A stretch of 64,000 nucleotides of DNA, from NCBI RefSeq assembly GCF_900637545.1, contig NZ_LR134376.1:3677001-3741000 (forward strand), in the 5' to 3' direction. Positions 47,962 through 57,478 of the stretch are shown here, one piece after another. This stretch comes from Aeromonas encheleia (GTDB lineage: Bacteria; Pseudomonadota; Gammaproteobacteria; Enterobacterales; Aeromonadaceae). The translations under genes and the position numbers were made by a program. The notes beneath the pieces are model-generated. The model was not told where the DNA came from. It searched no databases and saw only the letters and a list, made by a program, of their open reading frames with translations. The stretch's first letter is position 1; the number at the start of each line of letters is the position of its first letter.

Positions 47962-49935
47962 TTATCCCAGCTCGAATCGGCTGATGACCGAGGTCAGGCG
48001 CCCCGTCTCCCGGCTCAGCCTGGCGACTATCTCCTCCCCCTGCTGACTGCGCTCACTGGATTGGCGGCTGAGCCCGGCGATCTCCTCGACAGTCCCGGCC
48101 ACCTCCTGCGCCACCCGCGACTGCTGCTCGGTGGCGGTGGCGATGGCCCCCAGCTGACCGCAGAGATCCTGCACCAGCCGGGTCATGGTCTCCAGGGTCT
48201 CGGTCACCGACGCCACGGCGCCGTGCCCCTGCTCCACCAGCCGGGTGCCGCTGCCCACGGTGTCGGCGGTCTGCCGGGTCTGCTGCTGGATGCTGGCGAT
48301 GGTCAGGTTGATCTCCGCCGTCGACTGGCTGGTGCGACTGGCGAGCTGGCGCACCTCGTCCGCCACCACGGCAAAACCACGGCCCTGCTCCCCGGCGCGC
48401 GCCGCCTCTATGGCCGCGTTGAGCGCCAGCAAGTTGGTCTGCTCGGCGAGGGTGGCGATGACCTCGGTGACACGCCCCACCTGTTCACTCTGGCGGCTCA
48501 GCTGCCCCATCGCCTGGTTGGCCTCGGCAATCATGGCGGCGATCTGCTGCATGGTGGTGGTCATGCGCGTTAGGGCATCGCCCCCCTGGCGGGCCTGTCG
48601 CTCGGTCTGGCGGGCCGCCTCGGCCGCCTCGGCAATGTTGCCCGCCACGTCCCGGGTGCTGGCCGACATCTGCTCTATGGCCGCGGCGACCGTATCGACC
48701 CGCTGATTCTGGCTCGCCAGATCCCCCACTATGATGTTGCTGGTACGCCCCACCTCGCCGCAGGCGCCTTCCACCTGCCCCACGGCCCCCTGGATCTCCC
48801 CCACCAGCTGACGCAGTTGGCCCGACATCCGGTTGATGGAGCCGGTCAAGCCACCCAGCTCGTCTCGCCGCAATACCGGCAGGGGCGCGGCCGGCAACCG
48901 GCCATCCGCCACCAGTCCGGCACGGGCCACCAGGCTGGCGATGTCCCGGGTCAGCCGGCGGCTGAACAGCAGGGCCACCAGGGTGCCGAGCGATATGGTG
49001 CTGAGGGTGGTCAGCAGCAGGCTGTGATGGATGGTCTGGCCGGCGGCGGCCATCTGACCGGCGATCTTGTCGACCTCAGCCCGGGTGTGGGTCACCTGGG
49101 ACGCCAGCTGGCCGGCGAGCCTGTCCAGAGCCGGCTCGACGTCGGTGGCCATCAGGTGATTGGCCTGATCCCAGTCGGGCGCCTGCCGCCTGGCGATCAC
49201 CTGGCCGACCAGCTCGGCGAAGGGTGCCGACATCTGCTCGAACAGGGCCCAGAGCCCCTGCTCGGCCTCGGTGAACTGGCCCTGCTGCTGTTTCAGCTCG
49301 GCCACCCGCTGCAGATGAAACTGGTAGTAATCCTGGTACTTGGCCTGATACTCCTTGTCCCCGGAGATGAGGAAATCCCGCAGGGCGGAGAGGGCGTTGG
49401 CGAGGCCGTTGTAGGCATCGCCCACCTGCTTGAGCAGCAGGCGCCTATCGCCGGGCAACTGCGCCTGTGGCGTCGCCACCTCTTCATTGGCGAAGGATTG
49501 CAGCTGATCGAGTGCCGCCTCGGCCAGGGGGCCCGCCTCCAGCAGCATCAGGCTATGGGCCGGCAGGTTCTCCTCGGTGTGAGCCAGGGCCCACACCTTC
49601 TCCTGCTTGCCCTTGAACGCCTTGAGGGCCCGGGTCAGGGCGGGGGTAAACGCCTGCCGCTCGATGGCCTGCCAGGCGCCGTCCCACTCCAGCTTGAGGC
49701 GCTGGGCCTGGGCCGGATCCTTGCCGAGGATGAGGTAGGCCCGCAGGGAGGAGACGGTGGCGATCAGCGCCTTCTGGCTCGCCTCATCCCGCTGCAGGGC
49801 AGGCAGGGCCTGCTCCAGCAAGGCCGACTGCGACTGCTGGATCCGGCCCAGCTGGTGGTACACCAGGGCGGAGGAGAGGATGATGAGCAGATTGATAAAA
49901 CAAAAGCTAAACAACAACTTGCTTGAAATTTTCAT
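47962..49935 (-). CDS. Methyl-accepting chemotaxis protein
   Basis: 657 residues. Membrane helix at 8-30, a long helical periplasmic region (about 31-305) without a ligand-binding domain I can name, a second helix near 310-328, HAMP (about 330-385) and a cytoplasmic signalling domain whose hairpin tip [35 protein letters not shown] is intact. It would pass a chemical signal to CheA/CheW. Start 49935 follows AAGGA; the 29 codons upstream are not coding. It lies 38 bp after the REC-EAL gene in the same direction, so it may be cotranscribed with it. Confidence 0.9.
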   Translation of the reverse strand: MKISSKLLFSFCFINLLIILSSALVYHQLGRIQQSQSALLEQALPALQRDEASQKALIATVSSLRAYLILGKDPAQAQRLKLEWDGAWQAIERQAFTPALTRALKAFKGKQEKVWALAHTEENLPAHSLMLLEAGPLAEAALDQLQSFANEEVATPQAQLPGDRRLLLKQVGDAYNGLANALSALRDFLISGDKEYQAKYQDYYQFHLQRVAELKQQQGQFTEAEQGLWALFEQMSAPFAELVGQVIARRQAPDWDQANHLMATDVEPALDRLAGQLASQVTHTRAEVDKIAGQMAAAGQTIHHSLLLTTLSTISLGTLVALLFSRRLTRDIASLVARAGLVADGRLPAAPLPVLRRDELGGLTGSINRMSGQLRQLVGEIQGAVGQVEGACGEVGRTSNIIVGDLASQNQRVDTVAAAIEQMSASTRDVAGNIAEAAEAARQTERQARQGGDALTRMTTTMQQIAAMIAEANQAMGQLSRQSEQVGRVTEVIATLAEQTNLLALNAAIEAARAGEQGRGFAVVADEVRQLASRTSQSTAEINLTIASIQQQTRQTADTVGSGTRLVEQGHGAVASVTETLETMTRLVQDLCGQLGAIATATEQQSRVAQEVAGTVEEIAGLSRQSSERSQQGEEIVARLSRETGRLTSVISRFELG

Positions 49936-49973
49936 GAACGTCCTTGTTCGACTGCGGGCATCCTGCCCCGGGT

Positions 49974-51185
49974 TCAGTTCTTGATCAGAGCGGGTAATCG
50001 ATCCAGCCAGGAGCGATGCCACTCCAGCAACTCATCCCGCGGCATGGGGCGGGCGGAGAAGAAGCCCTGGCACTGATCGCAGCCCAGCCTGGCCAGCAAC
50101 TGCCAGGTGGGCTCATCCTCGACCCCCTCGGCCACCGACTTGAGCCCCAGCTTGCGGGCCAGCTCGATGCTCGACTCTATGATGGCGAGCCGGGAGGGAT
50201 CCTCATAGCAGCGATCGACGAAGGATCGATCCAGCTTCAGCTCGGTGAAGGGCAGCAGCGCCAACTGCTGCATGGAGGAGTAACCTGTGCCGAAGTCATC
50301 GATGGAGAGCCCGAAGCCGTGCATGCGCAGGCGCGTCAGCACCTCCAGCGACTTGCCGAGATCCTTGACGAAGGCGCTCTCGGTCACCTCCAGGGTGATG
50401 AGCTCGGGGTTGATGCTCCAACGCTGGCAATGATTGAGCAGGGTGTTGCAGAGATCCCCCTCGATCAGCGAGGTGGTGGAGAGGTTCATCGACAGGTTGA
50501 GGGAGAGCCCGGTCTGTTCCCACAGGTGTCCATCGCGCAGGGACTTGTTGATGATCACCTCGGTCAGCTGATCGATCAGTCCATGACGCTCCGCCAGAGG
50601 GATGAAGTGCACCGGTGAGACCAGGCCATACTCGGGGTGCTGCCAGCGGGCGAGCGCCTCCATACCGATCCACTGGCCGGTGCCGAAGCTGACCTTGGGC
50701 TGATACCAGGGCAACAGCTGATCCTGCTCCAGGGCGGCGCTGAGATCGTCTTGGGTCAGGCTGTGGCCGTCCTCCTCCTGGGTCCGCTCCTGCTGGGGCC
50801 GCCAGGCGCCGATCAGCCGCCTGATCTGCTGCGGGTCGGCGGGCTTGTCGATGCGCCCCAGCACCTGCAGGCCATAGGCCGTGCTCATGCGCAGCACGGC
50901 GTCGACCACATCGTCTTCCAGCGCACTGCACAGGATGACGCCGCCCCTGAAGCCTCCCAGCGAGAGCCGGCGCAGCAGGGCCATGCCGTCCATGCCGGGC
51001 ATGCGCAGATCGCAAAACAGGATGTCGACTTGGTGGTGCTGACACAGCTCCAGCGCCGCCTCGCCATCCTGTGCCTCCAGCAGCTGGCCGTAGCCGAGCC
51101 TGCTGATCTGGTGCATCAGGGCCTTGCGCTGAAAGTTGTGATCCTCCACCACCATGATCACCAACTCATGCTGCTTGTTATTCAT
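49974..51185 (-). CDS. Response regulator with EAL phosphodiesterase domain (RocR-like)
   Basis: 403 residues. Receiver domain (1-125) with phospho-acceptor D59 in [11 protein letters not shown] and K114; EAL domain (about 150-395) with EAL at 176-178, [25 protein letters not shown] and EGVE, i.e. the residues needed for c-di-GMP hydrolysis. The architecture is that of Pseudomonas RocR. Its ATG at 51185 overlaps the end of the hybrid kinase gene by 8 nt, so the kinase is the likely phospho-donor. There is no DNA-binding partner gene nearby. Confidence 0.88.
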   Translation of the reverse strand: MNNKQHELVIMVVEDHNFQRKALMHQISRLGYGQLLEAQDGEAALELCQHHQVDILFCDLRMPGMDGMALLRRLSLGGFRGGVILCSALEDDVVDAVLRMSTAYGLQVLGRIDKPADPQQIRRLIGAWRPQQERTQEEDGHSLTQDDLSAALEQDQLLPWYQPKVSFGTGQWIGMEALARWQHPEYGLVSPVHFIPLAERHGLIDQLTEVIINKSLRDGHLWEQTGLSLNLSMNLSTTSLIEGDLCNTLLNHCQRWSINPELITLEVTESAFVKDLGKSLEVLTRLRMHGFGLSIDDFGTGYSSMQQLALLPFTELKLDRSFVDRCYEDPSRLAIIESSIELARKLGLKSVAEGVEDEPTWQLLARLGCDQCQGFFSARPMPRDELLEWHRSWLDRLPALIKN

Positions 51186-54100
51186 CGAGCCATAGTCCAA
51201 TTTCGCATGCAATAGCATCCATCAATACCTGTACTGTCTGACTCAACTCATCGAGCCTGTCCAGCTGTTTCAATCTGGCCGCAGCCTCCAGCTGAGCCGC
51301 CTCCGTCGCCAGGGCCGTCTGCCCGACCATGCGGGCCGCCCCCTTGATGCGGTGTGCCGTCTCCACCAGCGCCTGGGTATCCTGACACGCCAGCGCTCGC
51401 ACCATCTCCTCGCTATCCTGGCGATTGGAGTCCAGATACTCCTGCGCCATGCTGCGGGCCAGCGCCTCATCACCGAACAGGGAGATCCAGCTCAGCGCCT
51501 GCTCCTGGGTCGAAGCCTGAACGCGGGGCTGCGGCTCGCTCGGCGCACTGGCGACCGGCAACCAACGCTGCAGCATCTGGCGCAAGGTCTCCAGGCTGTA
51601 GGGTTTGAACAGCATATCGTTCATCCCCGCCGCCTGCATCTGCCGGCTGGCCTCCTCCGAGGTGTCGGCCGTGACGCCGATGATGGGGGCCGGATCCCCC
51701 GCCGCCCGCAGGGTCCTGGTCAGGCTGTAGCCATCCATCACCGGCATGTGGCAATCGGTCAGCAGCAGGGCGAAGCCCTGCCCCTGCCAGGCGCGCAGCG
51801 CCTTCTCGCCATCATCGACCAGCTCGGCATCGATGCCGAGAATGGCGAGCTGGCGGGCCAGCAGCGCACGGTTGATGGGATGATCATCGGCGACCAGGAC
51901 ACGGCCCTGCAACTTGTCTACCAGGAATTGCCCCGGCTGGGTGGCCCGCTCCCCCGCCAGTTGGCGGCAGGTTTCCAGCAGCAGGTCGGGATAGAGCGGC
52001 GACTGACCCAGCCGCCACCAGGCATCGCTGCCCATACGCCCGCGCAGCGCCTCCTGGGGGGAGAGCACTATGCCCTTGAGCGCGGATTGCTGCAAATGCT
52101 GCTGCCAGTCCGTGCCCAGCGCCCGCTCCAGCAGGCGCTCCTCCGCCAGCAGGCGACCGCTCAGCGGTTGCCGCCACTGATGTGGCTCCAGCCGATGCAG
52201 GCGGGCGCCCAGCTGTTCCATGGTCGCCCGCAGCGCGGCATCCTCCCCCAGCCACCACCAGTCCTGATCGACCAGCGGCGGGGCATCCCACTGACACTCG
52301 GTCAGCGGGATCTTGAAAGTCACGCAGGTCCCGGTGCCGGGCTTGCTCTCCAGCGCCAGGCTGCCCCCCATCTTGTGGATCAGCTGCTGGCAGATGGCGA
52401 GCCCGAGCCCGGTCCCGCCGAAGCGCCGGGTGATGTCGGATTCGACCTGCTTGAAGGGGGTGAACAGGTTCACCTGCTTGTCATCGGCGATGCCGATCCC
52501 GGTATCTCGCACGGCAAACAGCAGCTGGTTCGCCTGATAGCCGACCCGGATGGCGATCTCGCCCCACTCGGTAAATTTCACCGCGTTGTTGAGCAGGTTG
52601 GAGATCACCTGCCCCACCCGGATCGCGTCCATGCTGGCCTGATCCGGCACCTCGGCGGCCCACTCCAGCGTCACTTTGAGCCCCTTGCCATAGGCCAGGG
52701 TGGCGTGACCGCGGATGACATCGCAGATGACCGAGGTGAGTCGGCAGCCGTGGTAATGCAGCTGCAACTGGCCCGCCTCTATCTTGGAGAAGTCCAGGAT
52801 ATCGTTGACCAGATAGAGCAGGTTGTTGGTCGAGGTCGCGATGTTGCGCAGCATGTAGCGCTGATCGTCATTGAGATCGCTCATCTGCAGCAGCTCCAGC
52901 ATGCCGTGCATGCCGGAGATGGGGGTGCGCAACTCGTGGCTCATGGTGGCGAGGAAGCGACTGCGCGCCTGCATCGCCTGCTCCGCCACCTCTCGGGCCT
53001 GGCGCAGCGCCAGTTCCTGGTGCTTCAGGCCAGTGATGTCCTGCACCACCCCGTTAAGGATGACGCCGTCGAGCCCCTCCTGATGCACGAAATGGCCCCG
53101 TATCTGCAGGTAGCAGGGGATTCCGTGACGCATGATATCCACCTCAAGATCGAGGGGTTGCATGGCTCTGGCATGGCGCTCAACGGTCGCAACGAAGTCA
53201 TGCAGGGCGGGGCCTGTCAGCCCCAAAATGGTGCTGCCGACGACGCCGCTCTGCACCGGATCTGCGTCATAACCCACTATCTCCTTGAGCCCCTGGGAGG
53301 TATAGAGGAAGCGTCCGTTCCCCGGCCCCAACCAATGATACTGATAGACGATGCCAGGCATGCTGTCGGTGATCTGGGTGAGGCGGGTCTCCGCCTGGCG
53401 AGCCCGCGCCTCGGCCTCCTTGATCCGGGTCACATCGGTCAGCACCGTCAAAACCCCCAGCTGCTCACCGCTCTGCGCGCGATAGGGCTGCTTGGCATAG
53501 ATGACGTGAAACGCGGTGCCATCATGGCGCCGGCTGTAGCCCGCCCCCTCCATCGCCTGACCGCTCAACCACACCTCCTGCTCCTCCCTCAGTACCTTCT
53601 CCCGCTCCTGGGACGGCAGGCTGTCCAGGTGGTAGAGACCGCCATCGTTTTGTTCGCGGATGAAGGCATCGCGATAGGTTCTATTGCACAGGGTGATGCG
53701 CATCTCTTTGTCACGCAGCACCACCATGTTGGGCAGCGAGTCGAGCAGGGTCTGCACGAAGGTGAGCTGTTCATTCAGTTGCTGCTCGGCCTGTCGGCGC
53801 TGCGCTATCTGGCGGCGCAGGGTCCGGTTCCAGCCCAGGAACAGCAGCACGCAGAGCAGGAAGATGCCCACTCCGAGGGAGGACCACAGCAGCACTGTCC
53901 TCGGGTTGATGCCCGTCTGTATGGTCAGTGCCAGCCACTTTCGCTCCAGCTCGTTCAACTCATACTGCTGGATGGAGAGCAGCACCTTGGTCAGGATCTG
54001 CTGCAACATGGGATCTTGCTGCTGGGTCGCCATGGCGATAGGAATTGTGAGCTGATGACCAGAGAAGACGACCTGGTAGCGATTGCTGTGGCCTTGTTGC

Positions 54101-55443
54101 AGTGACTGCCCCAGGGTGTTGACGGTGATCAGCACAAAGTCGGCACTGTGATTATCAAGCAGTGACAGCATCTGGGAATAACTGTCGGCGATGACCAGTT
54201 CGGCCCCCATCTTGGTCAATAACGTGGCGTCCACCGAACTGCCGACTATCCCGACTCGGCGCCCTTTCAGTGCCTTGAGGCTGGACAGTTCTGGCGTGCC
54301 TTGCCTGGCCACGATCACCCGGCTGAGCGAACCATAGTCTGGGGTAAATCGTGCAAGCTGCTGCCGCTCCATGGTCGGTGTCATGGCCGGGATGAAATCC
54401 AGCCTGCCCGCCTGAAAGGCATCCAGCGTATCGTGCCAGCTCGCCGTCGGCAGCACCTTGAACTGAAGGCCGGCGCGCTGGCTCATAATCTCGAGCAGAT
54501 CGGACACATATCCCGGCTTGAGCCGACCACGGTCGTCTATCTCGCTCATGCCGGGCCAGTCAGGGAAAACGCCGAAGGTGATCACCGGGTGTTGTGCCAA
54601 CCAGGCTTGCTCGTCTTGGTTGAACGCAACCTCCTGCCGACCTTCGATTAGCTCATAGCCCACGATGCCGCTCATCTCCAGAATGCGACGCCGCTCGATG
54701 GGCGAGATTTGCTGAAGCGCCAGATCCAGCAACCCCAACAGCGCCTCGTCGCCCGGTGCGACCGCCATGGCCAGCGAAGTATCTCTCATCCAGTCCACCG
54801 TGGTCAGCTTCATGCTCGACAACGCTTGCAAACGGGTCAACGCGGGCAGATCGCCCAGATAGGCATCCGCACGCCCCTCCTTGAGCATGAAGATGGCCTC
54901 ATCCTGACTGTCAACTGTGACCAGATCCATGATTCCCAGTCGCAGCAACTCGTCGCAGGCACTGACGCCAAATCGGCACACCCAGCGTAGCCCCCGCGCC
55001 TTCTCCAGCGAGAGATCGTATTCCGAGCCGGTCAACAGGATGCCACGAGGCACGGCCATGAGTTCCGAGGTGAACTGCATCTGCAGTTGCCTGGTCTGAC
55101 TCGGTGCCACACCGATCAGCATATCGACCTCGCCATTCAACAACGCCAGCTGAGCGTCGGCATTGTTGGGGTAGGTCTGGTAACGCAATGAAAGCCCCAA
55201 TCTAACCGCTACTTGCGAGGCAAAGGCATCCAGCGGACCAGCAAAATTGCCTCGCCCATCGGTATAGACATAAGGGGGCCAGGCCACGGAGGGCATGCCA
55301 ACCACCAGCTCGTTGTGCGAGGCGAGCCAGGTCTGCTGCGAGGGTGTCAACTTGTCACTATCCAGAGTGGTTTCAGCCGCAGCGACCAGACCCCAGCAGG
55401 CTAGCCAGCACAACAGAATGGAACGAACGCAACGATACAACAT
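51178..55443 (-). CDS. BvgS/RocS-like unorthodox hybrid sensor kinase
   Basis: 1421 residues. Signal sequence; two periplasmic type-3 solute-binding (Venus flytrap) domains (about 30-265 and 270-505); membrane helix 516-538; two PAS domains (about 560-675 and 685-805); HisKA with H836 (MSHELRTP); HATPase; a degenerate receiver-like stretch (about 1060-1165) lacking the acceptor Asp; receiver with D1230; Hpt with H1364 (TAHRIKGAARM). It senses a periplasmic solute and relays phosphate H-D-H to a response regulator, most likely the overlapping REC-EAL protein. Start 55443 follows AGGAG. Confidence 0.9.
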   Translation of the reverse strand: MLYRCVRSILLCWLACWGLVAAAETTLDSDKLTPSQQTWLASHNELVVGMPSVAWPPYVYTDGRGNFAGPLDAFASQVAVRLGLSLRYQTYPNNADAQLALLNGEVDMLIGVAPSQTRQLQMQFTSELMAVPRGILLTGSEYDLSLEKARGLRWVCRFGVSACDELLRLGIMDLVTVDSQDEAIFMLKEGRADAYLGDLPALTRLQALSSMKLTTVDWMRDTSLAMAVAPGDEALLGLLDLALQQISPIERRRILEMSGIVGYELIEGRQEVAFNQDEQAWLAQHPVITFGVFPDWPGMSEIDDRGRLKPGYVSDLLEIMSQRAGLQFKVLPTASWHDTLDAFQAGRLDFIPAMTPTMERQQLARFTPDYGSLSRVIVARQGTPELSSLKALKGRRVGIVGSSVDATLLTKMGAELVIADSYSQMLSLLDNHSADFVLITVNTLGQSLQQGHSNRYQVVFSGHQLTIPIAMATQQQDPMLQQILTKVLLSIQQYELNELERKWLALTIQTGINPRTVLLWSSLGVGIFLLCVLLFLGWNRTLRRQIAQRRQAEQQLNEQLTFVQTLLDSLPNMVVLRDKEMRITLCNRTYRDAFIREQNDGGLYHLDSLPSQEREKVLREEQEVWLSGQAMEGAGYSRRHDGTAFHVIYAKQPYRAQSGEQLGVLTVLTDVTRIKEAEARARQAETRLTQITDSMPGIVYQYHWLGPGNGRFLYTSQGLKEIVGYDADPVQSGVVGSTILGLTGPALHDFVATVERHARAMQPLDLEVDIMRHGIPCYLQIRGHFVHQEGLDGVILNGVVQDITGLKHQELALRQAREVAEQAMQARSRFLATMSHELRTPISGMHGMLELLQMSDLNDDQRYMLRNIATSTNNLLYLVNDILDFSKIEAGQLQLHYHGCRLTSVICDVIRGHATLAYGKGLKVTLEWAAEVPDQASMDAIRVGQVISNLLNNAVKFTEWGEIAIRVGYQANQLLFAVRDTGIGIADDKQVNLFTPFKQVESDITRRFGGTGLGLAICQQLIHKMGGSLALESKPGTGTCVTFKIPLTECQWDAPPLVDQDWWWLGEDAALRATMEQLGARLHRLEPHQWRQPLSGRLLAEERLLERALGTDWQQHLQQSALKGIVLSPQEALRGRMGSDAWWRLGQSPLYPDLLLETCRQLAGERATQPGQFLVDKLQGRVLVADDHPINRALLARQLAILGIDAELVDDGEKALRAWQGQGFALLLTDCHMPVMDGYSLTRTLRAAGDPAPIIGVTADTSEEASRQMQAAGMNDMLFKPYSLETLRQMLQRWLPVASAPSEPQPRVQASTQEQALSWISLFGDEALARSMAQEYLDSNRQDSEEMVRALACQDTQALVETAHRIKGAARMVGQTALATEAAQLEAAARLKQLDRLDELSQTVQVLMDAIACEIGLWLDE

Positions 55444-55587
55444 GGATGACTCCTGCACAGACCGGTGGGTGATCATAGAGTTTTTGGTTAAATGTGCGAC
55501 TAAAAAATCAGGGCGGCACCGATCAGAAACGAGAATGGCAGGCCTAGGCCTGCCATTTGCACATCAGGGGGAGCGAGTCCCCCTCCA

Positions 55588-55791
55588 TCAGGTTATTCGG
55601 TTCCCAAGGCGGAAGCCGGTTTGAAACTCCCGCACACGGACATGGGCCACCTGCACATCCTGCCCTTCCAGGCCGATGTCTTTCAACATGGCTGGCGAGA
55701 GATTCAGGTAGCTGACGCGACGCTCCAGTCGGGTGATCCGTTTCTGAACCAGGGATTCGACGGTGCGCAGCAGGACGAGTTCGATAGACAT
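55588..55791 (-). CDS. DUF1127 family small protein
   Basis: 67 residues. The core RRVSYLNLSPAMLKDIGL (about 25-42) is the DUF1127 signature: short helix, then L.DIGL. In alphaproteobacteria such proteins affect RNA turnover and phosphate or carbon metabolism; a role here is unknown. Ribosome-binding sequence GGAGAAT is just upstream. The long basic tail after residue 45 is unusual for the family. Confidence 0.75.
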   Translation of the reverse strand: MSIELVLLRTVESLVQKRITRLERRVSYLNLSPAMLKDIGLEGQDVQVAHVRVREFQTGFRLGNRIT

Positions 55792-55874
55792 AATATTCTC
55801 CAGTTGAACTTGCGGTTCTCCCGGAGAGAGGACATCACCCTGCGGGATAACCGCGGGTGATGAAAAAGCAGGGG

Positions 55875-55967
55875 TTACCTGTTTCCTCCACGCGGTAAAT
55901 AAAGAGCACGAGTCTTCGCGCTGCCAATGCAGCGATCGAACGCAACGTTAAACATGGAATGTTGCAT
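55875..55967 (-). CDS. Possible 30-aa peptide upstream of the DUF1127 gene
   Basis: ATG at 55967 is preceded by AAGGAGACGACT, a good ribosome-binding site, and opens a 30-codon frame (MQHSMFNVAFDRCIGSAKTR, then ALYLPRGGNR). DUF1127-type peptides of 30-45 residues occur in pairs, and this one has a comparable basic C-terminus, but I cannot see the signature. It may be a real small protein or a leader. Confidence 0.45.
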   Translation of the reverse strand: MQHSMFNVAFDRCIGSAKTRALYLPRGGNR

Positions 55968-56035
55968 AGTCGTCTCCTTACCGGGTGAAAGTTGTACAAG
56001 TTGCCACAGTCTAGAAAAACACCGAATTTTGTGCA

Positions 56036-56069
56036 ATATCCATCCCACCCATATGGGTGGGATGGATAT
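56036..56069. repeat. Perfect 34-bp palindrome downstream of dgt
   Basis: Left arm 56036-56052 and right arm 56053-56069 are exactly complementary over 17 bp with no loop (centre atat). It lies 8 bp beyond the dgt stop. It lacks a T-tract on either strand, so it is either a terminator-like processing signal or a symmetric protein-binding site. Confidence 0.7.
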
Positions 56070-56076
56070 GGACCGC

Positions 56077-57441
56077 TCAGATCCCGGACAGCAGCCGGAA
56101 CTCCTCCAGCGCATAGGTATCCGTCATGCCGCTGACGTAATCGAGCAGCAGCCGGACGCGGTAGTACCACTCCTGCTCGGCCCCGGATTCAAAGCGGGGA
56201 TCGGCGGTCGCCACCGCCAGCCGGTATGCCTTGAGGTGGCGGGCCGACAGTCGGTGAAACAGCCGCCGGGCGAAGAAGAGCTCGCTGCCCCCCTTGCCCG
56301 CCAGCAAGCGCTCGAATTGCGCGGCCGGCAGCGCCAGCAGGCAGGCGTAAGTCGAGAGCACACCGCGCAGGGCGGCGTAGCCTTCCAACTCCAGCGCCTC
56401 CACCTCAGGGCGCATGAACACCTGCTCGCGGGCCACCTGCTTGAGGGTATCGAGCACCCGCGCCGCCGGCGCCTGACCGTGCAGCAAGGCCTGGGGATAG
56501 GCGCCGCTCAGGATGACGACATGCTCGCTCACATAGGTATCGGCCGCCAGGGTGACCAGATCCCGGGTGAGCTGCTGGCGAAAATGGGGGAAGAAGCCGC
56601 GGCCGGACGCCGCGGCCTGGGTCAGCAGGCCGGCCATGTAATCCCCCCCGTCGGCGCTGCGCAGCGCCTGCTGCAGCTCGCTCAGGCTGAGGATGTGCCG
56701 ATCGACCGCATCCTCCAGATCGGCGATGCAGTAGGAGATGTCGTCCGCCGCCTCCATGATGTACACCAGCGGATGGCGGCAGCCAGGGGCCAGCCCCAGG
56801 TGCTGGCTCAGGGACTGGTAGAGCGGCTGCTCGCTGAAGAAGATGCCGCGCTTGCTGGCCCAGCCGTGGTGCTGGCCAAAGTGCTGACCGGGCTGCGGCT
56901 GCTGCGGGTACTTGCACAGGGCCGCTAGCTGGCCCAGGGTCAGGTTCAGTTCGTGCAGGCTGTGCACCAGCCGCAGGCTCTGGGCGTTGCCGTCGAACAC
57001 CAGCAGATCCTGGCGCAGCTCGGCCCATTGCGGGCTCGGGAGCCGGTCATGGGCACTGGCGAACAGCGCATCCAGCTCCTGTGCCAGCCACTGGCTCATC
57101 ACCTGCTCGCCGAAGTGACCGAACGGCGGGTTGCCGACATCGTGCAGCAGGCAGGACATCTCCACCAGATTGATGAAGGCCCCCTCACAGACAGTGCCGG
57201 CCGGCAGAGCGGCCAAGATGCGACGGCTGATCTGGCGGCCGGTCTCCTGCACCTCCAGCGAATGGGTGAGGCGGCTGCGCACCGAGGCCTTCACATCGAG
57301 CGGAAAGACCTGGGTCTTCTGTTGCAGGCGGCGCACCGGCGCGGCCTGCACTATGCGGGCGCGATCCTGTTCGGTCGCCTCCAGCAGGGGCTCCTCACCC
57401 CAGGGGTGAACCCGCAGTGACGGGATCAGGCGCTGATACAT
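56077..57441 (-). CDS. dgt: dGTP triphosphohydrolase
   Basis: 454 residues, shorter than E. coli Dgt (505). HD-domain motifs: RSRLTHSLEVQ near 63, LLHDVGNPPFGHFGE near 110, MEAADDISYCIADLEDAVD in the middle and YYYRVRLLLDYVSGMTD at the C-terminus. Releases deoxyguanosine and tripolyphosphate. Start 57441 (MYQRLIPSL) follows AAGGAG; the 29 codons upstream overlap arcB. 37 nt after arcB in the same direction. Confidence 0.92.
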   Translation of the reverse strand: MYQRLIPSLRVHPWGEEPLLEATEQDRARIVQAAPVRRLQQKTQVFPLDVKASVRSRLTHSLEVQETGRQISRRILAALPAGTVCEGAFINLVEMSCLLHDVGNPPFGHFGEQVMSQWLAQELDALFASAHDRLPSPQWAELRQDLLVFDGNAQSLRLVHSLHELNLTLGQLAALCKYPQQPQPGQHFGQHHGWASKRGIFFSEQPLYQSLSQHLGLAPGCRHPLVYIMEAADDISYCIADLEDAVDRHILSLSELQQALRSADGGDYMAGLLTQAAASGRGFFPHFRQQLTRDLVTLAADTYVSEHVVILSGAYPQALLHGQAPAARVLDTLKQVAREQVFMRPEVEALELEGYAALRGVLSTYACLLALPAAQFERLLAGKGGSELFFARRLFHRLSARHLKAYRLAVATADPRFESGAEQEWYYRVRLLLDYVSGMTDTYALEEFRLLSGI

Positions 57442-57478
57442 GGGCTGCGTCTCCTTAGCTGTGATGACAGGGGCCGAC

